From assembly GCF_000213175.1 (NCBI RefSeq), contig NW_009799099.1:2065172-2129171 (forward strand): a stretch of 64,000 nucleotides of DNA. Direction: 5' to 3'. A program made the position numbers and the translations under genes. Positions 1-12,759 of the stretch are shown here, in pieces (position 1 is the first letter of the stretch; every line of letters begins with the position of its first letter). The notes under the pieces were generated by a model. It ran no database searches. It was given only the letters and a program-made list of their open reading frames with translations, and was not told the DNA's origin. The DNA is from Neurospora tetrasperma FGSC 2508 (taxonomy: Eukaryota > Ascomycota > Sordariomycetes > Sordariales > Sordariaceae).

Positions 1-141
1 GGGAAGAGGCAACCGAGAAGGGAGGTATAAGGACCGGACCGTCTGGCCCAGTTGAGAATAAAAGGAATCCTTCTCTTCTGTGTGCCAGCAGTTCAGCAGT
101 CAACGGTTCTACCTGGTTCCTCATCTTCATCTACCATCAAG

Positions 142-890
142 ATGAAGTTCTTCTCTGCCCTCGCCCTCTCCTCTCTCCTGCCGACGGCCGCCTGGGCCTG
201 GGCCGGTAGCGAAAGCGACAGTACCGGCGCCGACTCCCTCCTCCGCCGCGCCGAAACCATCCAGCAGACGACGGACCGGTACCTTTTTAGCATCACGCTC
301 CCGCAATTCACTGTCTACCGCAACGCCAGAAGCCCGGCGACACTGGACTGGTCCTCAGACAGCTGCAGCTACTCGCCCGATAACCCGTTGGGATTCCCCT
401 TTTCGCCTGCTTGCAATCGTCATGATTTCGGGTATCGCAACTACAAGGCTCAGTCGAGGTTTACGGATGATAATAAGTTGAAGATTGATGGGAACTTTAA
501 GACTGAGTATGTCCCTTTTTTTTTCTTTTTCTCTCTCTCTCTTTTCCTCCCTCGTTTTATTCCTCTTGTCTCATCCTTCCCCTTCCTTACCTACCCTTCT
601 CCCTTTCCCCCCGTCGACGGTCTCCGTCTCTCTTCACATCCTCCTCCATGAGTAGATTTAATAAAACAGATAGCTAATCCAACCCTCAACCAACTAGTCT
701 CTACTACCAGTGCGACACCAACGGCTACGGCTCCACCTGCCACGCTCTCGCCAACGTCTACTACGCCGCCGTCCGCGCCTTCGGTCGCACCAAGGGCGAG
801 CTCCAGGAGGAATACGATCTGCTGCTGGCTCACTACAACGAGCTCGTGGCTGAGGCTATTGCCAAGGGCGAGGATCCGTTGTATTATTAG
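142..890 (+). CDS. secreted fungal-type phospholipase A2
   Basis: Predicted to release fatty acid from the sn-2 position of phospholipids outside the cell. Exons are 142-506 and 698-890 (185 aa). The 191-nt intron has donor GTATGT, a branch-like GCTAATC at about 673 and acceptor CTAG. The ATG at 142 starts a clean signal peptide (MKFFSALALSSLLPTAAWAW). An upstream in-frame reading from position 52 would bury that signal, so I rejected it. Residues 91-98 read CNRHDFGY, the prokaryotic/fungal PLA2 active-site motif with the catalytic His94-Asp95 pair. Four cysteines (74, 91, 127, 136) fit two disulfides. An RR pair at 35-36 could be a Kex2 processing site. Length fits the small fungal sPLA2 family. 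It converges with the Nup84 gene on the other strand. Confidence 0.9.
507..697 (+). other. intron of the phospholipase A2 gene
   Basis: Strongly pyrimidine-rich (TTTTCTTTTTCTCTCTC-like run near 515-545). Splicing GA at the exon 1 end to T at 698 restores the frame and gives the expected FKTDLYYQC junction. Reading through meets a stop at about 650. Confidence 0.85.
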
Positions 891-1638
891 CTTTCTGTAT
901 GTCGGAGGAGGGGGATGAAGGCTATCAAGGGACAGAAAATTGACTTCCTTTTCACAACTTGGTAGCCGGTTTACCTATATGGTATGTGGGAACAACCCAG
1001 CCGACACAAGGTTATATACGGTTCACCGCTGCTTTAAACGAGCGGTTGTTGTTTTTTTCTTCTTCTTTTTTTTTTTTTTTTTTCCATTGAGACGACGCGT
1101 TTCGAACATGTCGTCGGTCACTTCTTTTTTGCCCGTGCTTGAACTCACTTGAGCATTGTTAAAAAAAGGCAATATGAGTGTGGTAACTGTTACTTGGGTG
1201 CGGCGAGTTGGGATGTAGTGATTCTGGATGCCGGGGTTAGCATGGTGTCATGTACTGGTACGTCGGTATGGAGGCACTGTTCCACGATGTATGTATACAG
1301 CATCCGTTAGTCCCATACTCTACTTTCCTGGTTGTCATATAGAGCCACAGACACTTCATACAGCATTGGTGTGAATCAGTTGAATGTTTTTTGCATATCA
1401 CCGATCAACTGTCAGTTTCTCATATCCGTACACATTAATTGACGCCGCCAACCTTCGTCGATGAGTCGACAAGAATCAAATGCCTCAATAACACTTCTAT
1501 TTGGTTTGTTCTTCCACCTAATCCGAAGCATTATCTGCTTCTATCATCTTTTAGACATTGCCGCTGCCTTACAAGGAAAAGCCAACATAGAAACGTCAAT
1601 GACCATACCCATCCACAGTACATTCTCTACCAAAACTC
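891..1638. other. convergent 3' spacer with T/C tract
   Basis: Spacer between the 3' ends of the phospholipase and Nup84 genes. It holds a T-rich tract (about 1050-1083, including 18 or more consecutive T) and no supported gene. Both 3' UTRs probably lie here. Confidence 0.7.
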
Positions 1639-4600
1639 CTACCACAGCGCATTATCCGCATCAGCTAGCCACAATCCCGCCAGATCTTTCGCCACGCCCA
1701 GCCTCAACCTCTGCATGACGTCGTCGCCGGTAGCCTTAGCCGGCATGTCCGCCCTCCAGTCCCAGCCGCGCTTGACGGGATTCATCTTGGCACCACTGCC
1801 AACCAGCCCGCCGCTGAGCGAGTTCTTCAGTTGGGTCGCCACCATGGTGCTGCCCGCCAGCACGAGGCTGCCGCTGGCATTCTTCTTGAGAAGGTCGGCG
1901 GGTGTGGTTCCCTTGAGACCGCCGGGCGCTGAAGCAAGCACGATCTGCAGGAACTCCTCGCACGTGTTGCGGACCCGGTCGCTGACAGCCTGGAGATCCT
2001 CGACGGCCTTCAGGATAATGTCGATCTGATCGAGGTTGAGGATAGGGAGGGCCTGCTGGCCGAGGTGGACGTTGGTGTTGTCTGGGTTGGTGACGAAGGC
2101 GAGAGCTTCGCCGAGGAGAGCGAGCAAGAAGTCCTCGCTGACGATGCCATCACGCGTCGGGTCGAGAAGGCCGCCCCGAATGTTATCGTCGGAGCTAGCG
2201 ATGACGTTGACCAGTGCGGTGGCGGCCTGCTGCTTTCGTGCGTAAGGGGTGGCGTTGGGAAGGACGGCTTCGTCGTCACGGATAACGAAGTACTGGCGGA
2301 GTGAGGCGTACCCACTGAGCATCTTGCCGAGGAGCTCGGCAGCCTCAAGATCTTGCTTGGCACACTGCTCGAGAGTTTCGTTGCGCTCATTAAGGAGGCG
2401 GTGAAGCCAATCGTCGAGCTCTTCGTTTGGTGGGAAAGCTGTTGACTGGATGAGGGAGTATGAGATGAGGAGATTCATAACCTCACGAACCTTGTGCGGT
2501 TTATGTGCCAGAGCAAAGTACCACATCGCTTCGCCATAACGGTGAGAGTCGCGAGCAAGAATTTCAGCATAGGTCTAAGCGAACGATTAGCGGATATAGT
2601 CCTTCTGTGTGCCCTGAGACGTAGTACTTACTTCGACCACCTCTTCGGCATAAGGGATCATGCCAAGTTCGTTTAAGAGTGACCAAGTCTTGTCCACCAC
2701 TTCGTTCGAGTCCACGTGCAAACTGTCGACAATATGCCTGACCAGGATTCCAATCATTTCCTCGGAACGCTCTTGCGAGTCCATCCGACCCAGCACATGA
2801 ATGGCTAGCTCCCAGCCGTCCCGAGACTCCCCCAAATGGTCCGCGATCGTTCCGATATCCTCGTCATCGGTCAACTTCTGCGCGTACTGAATAAGCGTGC
2901 TGTCCTTGATTCCATCGATTTCGTCCGGCGCAGTGGGGTCGACTCCAAGCACATCCAGATCATCCTGATCGAGGCCCTCCATGAAGAAGGCTCCTGGCTG
3001 GTGCTGTGGAAGCCATCCACCCAATGAAGCAATCTCGGCGACCGCAGAGGCGATCGGAAGCGACCAGCCACGAAGTAGACCGATGAGACCCTTGACATTG
3101 TCCTCGAAAATGCACGCAATTCCCACCTCTACAGGATTGTGGGGGTTCAAGTAGAAATCCTCCTCAACGGCCACATGGAAGGCATTGTTCAGCCTATCCA
3201 AGTAACTGTCCGTAGTCGCTGACTGTGAGGCCAATGTGAGGGCTTGTGAGCGGGCCATGGAGAGCGGGTTCCCAAACTTATCGGCTCTCCTGTCATCCCA
3301 CCAGGCAGTAAGACCGATCGTAGCCTCGCACCAGTCTTGCGCAGCATCGAGGATGGCATTCTTTGACCCCAAGACAATGTCGAAGATGATGTTCAGCTTT
3401 TCGTAGATTTCCCATGGAACCTGAGACTCGGCCCGTCTCGCCAGACCGGCCATAGACTCGCGATTCCGCGTCGAAGTAACGGAGGCCGAGAAATCGGAGA
3501 ATGTAGAGTCGCCTAGCATGGTATCGCGGCCCTCGGCGAAGCGTCTGAGGTGATCAAGTGCACCCCGAGTCCGAACACGCCATAGGGTCCAGTCACTGTT
3601 CCATATGTCCCAGTCCTCATTATAACCGGGGCAGTTCTCCAACATAGCAACTGTTTCAGCCGTGGCGAGCTGCACACTTTCTAGGGCACGGTTTATGTAC
3701 TTGTTTTCGCCGTTGTCTTTCCGCACCTTGTCCCACCCGGCTTGTCTGAGCAGCTTGGCCGCATCATCCACCTTACCCCTAAGAAGGGCGACAAAAATAG
3801 CCTGCCAAAAGAGAGCGTGACACGCCGGACTCGGCTTATATCGTAGGATTTCTTCCGTTTGGCCACTATAAACGTTGTGGTATTCGTCCAGCCACTTGAA
3901 CAGTGTCTCAGGCAAGGGCGTAGGCCTAGTACGTCCCGTGTTGTCTTCATATCGTTCGTGGTGGACATGTAGCGCCAGGTTGGCCAGATAAGTCGCTTTC
4001 TCGAGTGGAGAGGTGTTGGGACCGGGTCCGATCTCCACCGTGTGCTCCTCGTCGGGCTGGGGGAAGTCGCTGATGGCTCTCTTCCAGAGATCAGTAAGTT
4101 CACCAGCGACATGCGCGAGCGCCTCGTCCAGCTTCTCCTCGTCCTCTTCTTCGCCGACACCCTCGTCATACAGATGCGTAACAAGCCTCTCGGTATTCAA
4201 AATAAGCTCTCCAGGCTCGATGAGGGAAGCAGTGCCCATGTGTGTATAGACGTCCTTGGCGAGGGCAGCGAATCTGAAATCGCGTATTCGGGGTCCAGAC
4301 TGCGCAACAGAAGCGCGGAAGATACCCGCGGCTTCCTTCCGGACGCGCTCCGTTGCAGCTGGGGTATTGAGCATCATCAGATCGGAGTCGTCATCGCGCA
4401 TTTCGAGGTCGCCGCCAGGTGCGCCGCTCATCAAGATGGAGCTGTCGTCCAAATCGTAGGTGTCGTCGAATGGCAGGCCAAATGTGCCTGACCGGTTAGC
4501 CTTGGTTTCCTGCTGGTTCGGCTCCCTCTCATCTTCATCGTCGTTGTACATGACTGCCTGGCCAAGTCTCGAGGGCTGGAGCGGTCCTCTGGTAGATGGT

Positions 4601-4728
4601 GCGCCGGACCGTTTCTGCGCGCGCTGCTGAGCAAACAAGGGCTTTTGTGGAGTTGAAGCGAAAGGCGACCCGGAAGGATTAAAAGAATTGGTGCTGGAAA
4701 GCAGCGTTTCTCTGCCTGAGAAGGTCAT
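1639..4728 (-). CDS. nup84: nucleoporin Nup84/Nup107
   Basis: Scaffold nucleoporin of the Y-shaped (Nup84/Nup107-160) complex on the nuclear pore. Exons on the minus strand are 4728-2632 and 2574-1639 (1010 aa). The 57-nt intron (donor GTAAGT, branch GCTAATC, acceptor TTAG) joins EEVVE to TYAEILARDSHRYGEAMWY in phase 0. The first ATG is at 4728. The frame stays open upstream to about 4821 but without an ATG. The N-terminal ~130 residues are polar and disordered (acidic DDED and SGAP runs). The rest is the long alpha-helical Nup84/Nup107 fold with many Trp-containing helices, for example LFWQAIFVALLRGKVDDAAKLL. Family assignment rests on this overall pattern and the C-terminal HRYGEAMWYFALAHK region, not on a catalytic motif. 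Confidence 0.88.
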
Positions 4729-5836
4729 GTTGACGAGGATGATCGTCGGCGCGGAGAAGGGGCGGGCCGGCAGAAGTCGTTGAAGTTGGTCGACCGTCGA
4801 GGTTGGGCGATGAGCTCCCACCGGTTGAGACTTATGTCCCTGGTGCAGATAATGGGATCAAGATGCCAGATATGTTGTCGCTGCCACGAAGCGTCAATAT
4901 CGGACCTCTGGAATTTGTCTTTTTGATGTTGTTGGGCGAGTCGCTTTGTTGTCTTCCTTCGCTGGAAGTTCGACCACAATCAGACTATCCCAGGTTGCTC
5001 CGAACCGTTATGATTCGTCAGAGGCGCCAATGATAGGGCGCGCTGGATGGGATGATTTTGTCCACCTCTGTTTGTGATGATGCTTTTTTTCTCGGACGCC
5101 GGTCGCGAGGTAAGTGGTTGTGGCGATGAACGTGGGTTTGGTTAGGTGTTATAGTGTAGTGTAGTGCGGGCAACCTGAAATGTTGATCTTGGGAAGCTCC
5201 GACAAAGTGCGAGCTGTTACTGCGGGCCTGGCAGGCCTAACTCTGGCACTGACGCGACTTTTTTCTGGGGGCACTTGCGCGACGCGGCATCTTCCGGCAA
5301 CCTTCACAGTGAAGTACCTCTACCTAAACCAGAAAGTAACTTACATACACGTACATACAATACTAATACAATACACCAAGTCGATGTCGTTTCAATCGCG
5401 CACTCGTAGCTGAACACTCACGCAGGCCCCCGAGAACAGCGAGAGATGAAAGACTTTCAATCGCCATTCGCTCTGAGATACAAAAACACGACTCAGTATC
5501 TCTTTATACTAATCCTTTCGCTACCTGCCATTGCCTCACTAAGCCTCGGGCAGCATGGCATAATGTACCAGATGCGCCCCGTTCCGTTCCCTTCCCTTCC
5601 CAATTGCTCTTGAAATACATGGCACATTAGGATGTACGTCTTGAATGGTGATTTCAACAACGAACCGAAATAAATAAATAAAAGAAAATCAAAACGAGAA
5701 GATAAAGAAAAAAAAAAGACAAAGGGGTTGAGATCTCCTTCCATGTGAATGCTGGACGTAATGCAAGGCCGAAGGTGTGGTTACGTAGCCAGATCACACA
5801 TCGATGGGCCTCGGATTGAGGGTTCCTTAAAATCGC
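4729..5836. other. spacer: nup84 promoter and boi 3' UTR
   Basis: Holds the 5' region of the Nup84 gene and, from about 5500 to 5836, the likely 3' UTR of the Boi-like gene, including an A-rich run near 5670-5720. No convincing gene is present. Confidence 0.6.
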
Positions 5837-8800
5837 CTAAGCGCTCTGAGGAACCGATCCATTCTTCTCATCAAATCCCAATCCACCTTCGTCAATGTGA
5901 GAAAGTCCCAGCTTCTCAAACCCCGCAACTCCGCTGTCCACCTCGTTGTAGCTAATACCTAGGCCATTTTGCTCCTTTGCGGGCCCCCTTTTGTCGTCAC
6001 CAGTATTGTCTTCACTGGCCTCCACCAAATTCATCAATGCTGGTGGTCTGTGAAGCATCTGGCGCGCCTTGGTGAGCGAGATAGTTTTCTGCTGGTATGT
6101 CGTCGTGACTGCTTGGGTATCATCGCGATCAATAGTCGCCTTCATGAGAGCTGCCATCCACAGGCGACCCTGCTTGATGTTGGGTACTGCAAAGTAGTGT
6201 ACTGTAGGCTTTGTGAAGTTCACTGCTCGCGAGAGACCGGCTCGTGGCGGAACAAGCTTGAAGATGAACATCTGATCCCCCTCTTCCGTTGGATCCCGCT
6301 CTGCATCCGCGTCTGCGAGCGTCTGGACATGGCTTCCAGCCGGGATTGCTGGGGAGGTACTAGCCCCCATAAGCGTCGCATGGAAGCCAGTCAAGCGTTC
6401 ATTGTCCGCCGGAAGTACCCGATGGAAGGAAATGTCAATTAAGCCTTTCTCCTCTTGGTCGTCTTCAGAATAATAGTAAGCCAAGCGTCTACCCTTAAGA
6501 ACAAAGAGTCGCGGCTTCCATGTGGTCATCAGGTTGGCACTCCTCTTCTTCATCCATCCACTGTAGTCCGCATCCTTGATCGATTCTCGTGGGCCGATCT
6601 TTTGTAAACCACGCGTATAAGCACTTGTCTCCTTCTTGGTCTTCTTCCGGTTTGCTGCTTGTTTCGCTGCAGAGGCCGCGGTTGCTACGGTGCTCAAACT
6701 CTTGGCAGTCTCCTGGTCGAGATCCAAACTTCGGCCGGCCGAGGGCGTGGTCGAGCCGGTGCGTGTGGGCGAATAAATAGACGAGTCTTTGGACGGCGTG
6801 TCCACTGGTGACGCCACTTTTGCTCGTTCGGTACCCGTGATCGCGTCTGAGGCGGCTCGTAGCCCGCCGAAGCCGTTCTTTAGCATGCCGGCCATATTAA
6901 AGTCCGGGTGGTTGACTTGGCTCAGGCGTTTGAGAGCCGATCTGGGAGAGGACCTGCTTTGCTCCGGCGATCCCTCGAGTTTGGTAACCGTAGGGTGGTT
7001 GCGTTCGATGGAGAGACGACCTGATTCCATGGTGGCCGTGGAAGCTGTGCGCCTAACCAGCCCGTAGTATTTCTGTGCAGCAGGCAAGATGCCAACTGCT
7101 TCACGGGAGGAATCAATGCTGCCTAACCGTGACTGTCGAGAAAGTGTTGTGGCGCTCCGCACACGCTGCTCTTCCGTGTAGCTTGTCTTTGGCGATTCCG
7201 CGAGAGCAGGCACCTTGCTCTCACGCTTCTTCAGCACGTTCCGCTGCCGAGAATCGGCATCGGTTCCTGACAAGTAGCCTCGATCCAAGTCTACTGCCGA
7301 ATCCTGGATCTCAGGCTCCTGAACAGCCAGATTATCTTGTTGCCCGGCCGAGGACTCGGGATGGTTAAAGTTGCTTGCACTGCCCAGCGTCCAGTTTCGG
7401 TCGAAAGACGGTTGCTTCTTGTGGGGCACCTCTGTTCCGTGCAACGTTCCACCTGAGACTTTAGGGGTGGCCGGGGATGCTCCTGCTAGACGGAAATCAG
7501 TCGAGGAATGGCGACGGGAGTGGTGCAAGTCTCTGATGTCTGCAGCGGAGGGTCTCCTTTCGTGGAACATACGATTTGGGCTCTCCATCAGAGGTGAGAC
7601 TGGAGACACGGGCTGGACAGGGTCCATTTTGGGGGTTTCCGACGAGCGCTTTGTCTGGACTGACAGAGACTGGCTGGTGTTGGATGAGTACCTTGGAGTC
7701 GACCCTGTGAGGGTGTTCGTCCTGCTGCGCATCTTCCCTTGTGCATCAGACCCGACCTCGCTCCCATACGTCTGGCTGAGTACGCGCGAGCCTGGCCCTT
7801 CTCCGTTGACCTCATCCTGTAGGTTTTTGATCTTCTGCCAAGTTTTTAGCCGTCTTCCCACAGACCCCAGATCAAAGGCTTTAATAAATAGTGATGTTTG
7901 ATCCATCCCGAGAATGACCTCTCCGGTGATCTCCTGGTCACGGAACACCTCACAGTGGTGCTTCTCCACTCCTACCGTAAACAAGTACTCGGCGACCTGA
8001 TCGGCAGACCAGGATTCGACCTCGCTTCGTGAATGGTTTCCTTCTTCCTCCTCATCTGTTTCTTCGCCTTGAATGTATGAGACACGGTTGCCTATGTGCG
8101 AGCTGTATTCGCTACCAGAATCGCCAGTGTTTCGAAGAGCTCCGTTGCTTTGCGGCGAGTTCAAATCCGTAATATGTTCGTCGATCACATTCAGAGTCTC
8201 GTGTAGGACGTGGCTGTCAGCGCCGGGGCGTCCGATACCCCCTATTGGCAAACTACTGCTGAGAAACGAATGTGCAGGGCCGTCGGGTGCTGAAGCTGGC
8301 TTGAAGGAGCTTAACGGTAAGGTTTCATCGGCCGATTTCCCAATCTTGTTGAAGTTGCCGTAAGAATAAGTGGAATTTGATGTTTGCTCGTTAACGATTT
8401 CGGCCAGCGGCGCGAGAACAGGCTTTTGGAGAGACGGGCTGCTGGAATGGGGCTTGGGTGCAGGACGCGTATACACTGTAAGGCGAAGTCAGTTACAGCG
8501 CGGGCACGAAAGAGCTGTTTGCCATGCAGCTCTTCTGTGGCTTATACATAGGAGGGGGTGTGTATACCTTCTGGGAAAAGACCACTGTTGCCATTTGCCA
8601 AATGCTTTCCCAAGAACCAGCCGTCACCGAATTCGTCATCGCGTTCAATCAGTTCCACGCGGTCACCCTTGGTTAAGCTCAACTCGTCCGAACTACGAGC
8701 TTGAAAATCGTCTGTGAAATAAGCGGGTCAGCCTCTTGTTTATCTGAAGTTTGCGACAGCCTTGACACCACGTGGCGCCGTCTGTTGGATCTTTAAAACA

Positions 8801-8964
8801 CAAACACGCCCCGGAGAAGAAAGAGAAAAAAAAAACCAGAGAAAAAAAAGATGCCCCATGATGAAACTGTGTTGTGTCGAGCTATGACTGGAATAAAAAA
8901 CGAACTTACGGATGACCACCAAAATGTCGCCCACTTCGGGCTTGTTGGAACCCGGCGCAGCCAT
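5837..8964 (-). CDS. Boi1/Boi2-like SH3-SAM-PH polarity protein
   Basis: Predicted cortical scaffold for polarised growth and exocytosis, like yeast Boi1/Boi2. Exons on the minus strand are 8964-8910, 8711-8568 and 8475-5837 (945 aa). Introns are 198 nt and 92 nt, with donors GTAAG and GTATAC. The order of domains is SH3 (about 14-67, containing ARSSDELSLTKGDRVELIE and GDGWFLGK), SAM (about 219-288, containing ESWSADQVAEYLFTVGV), a long Ser-rich linker, then PH (about 701-850, starting SGWMKKRS and containing WKPRLFVLKGRRLAYYYS). SH3, SAM and PH in this order is the diagnostic architecture. The SH3 domain is only recovered by splicing the two small 5' exons. The start is the ATG at 8964. It is divergent from the isomerase gene 2.6 kb away. 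Confidence 0.92.
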
Positions 8965-11366
8965 CTTCAAATATTCGGCAATTGCTCAATTGCCGCACTC
9001 GTTTGTTGCGATATGGAAAGCTTAACCGTCGACTAACAAAACCCGTCGATGTGAGTCGAGACCAATGGGGGTGGGCAATCGGAAGGCGAGTTAAGGTCAA
9101 ACTATAAGCCCAAACAGGTCGAGGCGGTGCAAGAACTCTCAGTCGCAACACAAAAGCGCGAGTGCCCAGGTTGCGATATGCAATTGGCGGAAGCGGCAGC
9201 TTTGGTTTGTTGAAGAATTGGTCTTTTAGAAGCACTATTTTCGTTCTATGTCCATCATTCGATCAAGGGGATTGCTCTGAGGCCTTGAACGAGGACGCAA
9301 ACAGTAGGGTAGGAGCTAGATATAGGACCCAGTCTCGCGCAAGCCGTGACAGACGGGCGTAAAGGAGACAGATCGGATCAGACTCGATGTCTCTCAGGCA
9401 ATCGTTGGCGGACAAGGCTCCGAATCGAAAATGAGCAGAGGCGTGTGCAATTCGTTACCGAGGCCGGTTTCCTTTGAATGTACCGCAAAGGCAAAAGTCT
9501 TGAGGGATCTGCGTATGTAAAATATGGAGACGGCGTCGCGATTGCGACAGAGGGCGGGCGAGGCGGATATGGTGGTGAGCAATATCAGGAGGCGGGTTGT
9601 CGTGCACGACAGGACGATGGCGACGGCGACGATCAAAGCCAACAGTGACGGCGACGGGTAGCGGATCGAGGGACGGGGGGGGGATGGCCCCAGGATGTCG
9701 TATCTCGAGGAAGCGAGAAAAGATTAGGTAGAGCGAATGGGACAGCTAAGCGGATGCCCACAGAGCGTCACACAAGAGCGAAACCGTTGGCTATCGAGGC
9801 TCGAGTGGCTCCTTGGGCCAAAGCAAGCCAGAGTGTTGTTGAGGTCGAGATTGCGCGCTCGCGGTCGGGAGGGGGAGGGAGCGTGGGAGGGTGAGACAGA
9901 AAACGAGCTCGACAGAGCCTGGGGTTCGGAGGAACTTTGAAGCTAAGAAAAGGATGTCGTCGAGTCGCAAGTTTGGGGTTCCAGGGAATGGAATGGTAGG
10001 CTGGAAAAAGTCACAATCAGGCCTGGTCCTTGAACCATTCAGCCTTTGGGGGCGCCAATGAGGTGTCGATGAGGGCCAGACGAGCGGCCGGAATGCGATA
10101 GTGATTGGGCCGCTGGGCATCCACGGAGCGTGCTTGTCATGGATCACCTCACTCGTCCGTGGTGGGCTCGGTGGGAACGCTGATAGTTGCTGCAGGTAGA
10201 ACCACCGGAGAGGAGCCTAGTACCTCTACATACAGAGTTGGTAAGCGTTAGGTGCTCGCGTGGCCTTTTGGTCCCGCGCCAGGCGGCACTGGAGACGGAG
10301 CGGCAGGTACAGCTCTCTTTCACAGTTCACGATGCTTGAAGAAGCAGCATCCCCTGTCAAGGCAAAAAGGCTGCTTCCGTCTTCCCCTTAATACCGCCCA
10401 TCATGTCAGACATGTCCACCATCTCCACCATATGCTTTGCCGGCTTTTCCCAAGACTTCTTCAATGTATACCTGCCAGGGCAAGGCAGGTCAAGTAGGTA
10501 ATAACACAAATTCATACGGTAATCAGCGAAAGTGGCATCCCCACCACATATGGGATTTTCCGCTATCTTCCTTTATGGACGAAACTGCCGCTCGCGCACA
10601 AACTGACTCGACCCCAAGTCCTCGTTTCCTATCAACAGGCACAACAATGCATCACATTGCACTGTCGGCGGCTTGGAGTTTTTAACAACGCTTCAGGTTA
10701 GGTGGTCACGGTACGTAGTGTAACATGGAGTCCGGCCGGCGCATAGTAATCATCCATCTGCACATCCAAGGTAACCCTGGGAGGGATGATAAGCGCCACT
10801 ACCCAACAACGAGTACCCACCGGGAATGCGAGGCACTGGAGGAGGGGTAGTGAGCGGCACCCTCCGTCTTCTTTTTATTATTAAATTTTATTTTTCTTCT
10901 GGCTTGGTGGTGTGCTTCTCAATCGGCATGTCTCTCTGATGCAAGTCGCTTTCGGTTTCATCTACAGTTGCGCGATTGAAGATGCACACAACAGAGTGCA
11001 AAGACCGCGTTTGAGGTCTATAGAGATGCTAATTCTTGAACACTGTTCACATGTCTTTTAAGAGCAATAGACAGCATAGAGAGATCCAAAGAACAACAAC
11101 GTTCGGAAGGGTGGGATCACCCACTTTTACTACTGCACTCAATTCCCCCGCAATGGGTCTTGTATGATCCTGTTCTGTTGGTCCGATGTGGCTCCCGGCG
11201 CCGGCGTCGGGTTCTTCAACGTCACTGCTTCCCGGCCGTCCCATCGCTTCTTACCCGACCGTTTAACGGCCGCTGAACCTCGGCAATTTTGACGACGTAT
11301 CAGTCAACAACTATTTCCTATTTGCCTAGGGTACCACCATCAAGATGCATCCCAATATCTACCAAT

Positions 11367-11402
<36 letters not shown>

Positions 11403-11556
11403 CAGAACTATTTGCAGCGTATTCTCATTCAACTTGTTTGCACTTGAGAACCTCACACACATACGTGCCCTTTTCCAATCCGTTTTCTCACATCATCGCC
11501 CCCAATCCTGTCTTTGGAATCCCCATCTTGAAGAAAACCAGCCCCACATCACCACG
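8965..11556. other. divergent promoter region, no gene seen
   Basis: 2.6 kb between the divergent Boi-like and isomerase genes. It should contain both promoters and leaders. Open frames here are short, mostly lack an ATG start and show no family resemblance. A trinucleotide repeat near the right end is listed separately. Confidence 0.55.
11368..11400. repeat. (ATC)11 microsatellite
   Basis: Eleven uninterrupted ATC units, 33 bp, about 157 bp upstream of the isomerase start codon and so probably in its leader or promoter. Confidence 0.97.
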
Positions 11557-12625
11557 ATGGCGCAACAACAACAACCCCAACTCAAAGGATATACATCCTA
11601 CAAACACTTCAATGTGACCTCCGCCGGGCCTGCCTTCGTCGTCCACGTGGAGATCAACCGTCCTGCCAAACTTAACGCCTTTTCCGAGGCCATGTGGCTG
11701 GAGTTGGGCCAGATCTTCCGGCAGCTGTCGTCGGACCCGGACGTGCGGGCCGTGGTGCTCTCGGGCGCCGGCGACCGGGGTTTCACGGCGGGTTTGGACA
11801 TCCACGCGGCCAGCTCGAACAACCAGCTGCAGTCGAGCGGCGCCCTCGACGTCGGGCGCAAGGCGGCCCAGTTGAGAAGATACATTACTGAATTTCAGGA
11901 TAGCATTTCGGCTATTGAACTGTGCGAGAAACGTATGTATTGACTGTGCCGCCTTGTCACTACAGTCTTGGTTACCTAGGGTGATACATATACGTCAAGC
12001 CAATGAACCAGTACATGCGAATTTTGCTAACCTACAGAAACTCCCTGAAGCCGTCATCGTCGTCCTCCACGCCATCTCCCTCGGCCTCGCCATCGACATC
12101 GCCTGCGCCGCCGACATCCGGCTCTGCACGCGTGACGTTCGGCTGGCCGTTAAGGAGGTCGACATCGGCCTGGCCGCCGACATTGGCACGCTGAGCCGGC
12201 TGCCCAAGGCCGTCGGCAACTTCTCGTGGGTGAAGGAGGTATGCATGTCGGCAAGAGAGTTTGGCGCGACCGAGGCGCAACAGGTCGGCTTTGTCAGCCA
12301 AGTTCTCGACAGCAAGGTGGCTGCCCTGGATCAGGCGGTCAAGCTGGCGGGCTTGATTGCTGGGAAGAGCCCGATTGCTGTGCAGGGAACTAAGGAGTTG
12401 TTGAACCACGCAAGGGACCATTCAGTTTCTGAAAGTACGTTTTCCTGCTTGGTTTCTCTTCCTCTTCGTTGCTCGTTATCATGAAGAAAAGGCAAAACTG
12501 ATAATTTTGACACAGGCTTACGGTATACCACCGTTTGGAACTCGGCTGCTTTGCAATCAAGAGATATGATGGACGCGTTATCGGCTAGTGTGCAGAAGAA
12601 GAAGCCCGTCTTTTCGAAGCTTTAA
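11557..12625 (+). CDS. peroxisomal delta(3,5)-delta(2,4)-dienoyl-CoA isomerase
   Basis: Enoyl-CoA hydratase/isomerase superfamily enzyme that shifts double bases of unsaturated acyl-CoAs during beta-oxidation. Exons are 11557-11932, 12051-12434 and 12516-12625 (289 aa). The oxyanion-hole loop reads GAGDRGFTAGLDIHA (residues 70-84). Asp141, Glu161 and Asp169 (KEVDIGLAADIGTL) match the three acidic catalytic residues I recall for rat ECH1 (176, 196, 204), each with the same offset of 35. That points to the dienoyl-CoA isomerase rather than a plain hydratase. The last three residues are SKL, a canonical peroxisomal targeting signal; it lies in exon 3. Intron 1 uses an AAG acceptor at 12050; intron 2 has donor GTACGT and acceptor CACAG. 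The 3' end lies 134 bp from the convergent tfb5 gene. Confidence 0.93.
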
Positions 12626-12759
12626 AGAGGATCAAGTAGTCCATCGCGGCTGGTAACTGTTACGCAGTGTTGAAGGTGTATAAATAAATGCATGTAATTC
12701 AGGGAGGGTTCGGCGACTTCAAGTCACTACGTATGCATCTCCTATCTACTAGGCAACTC

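Noticed and set aside
4729-4821. Upstream extension of Nup84 (31 codons)
   Set aside because: The frame is open, but it has no ATG (the first codon is GTG) and no acceptor site was evident; the ATG at 4728 is used.
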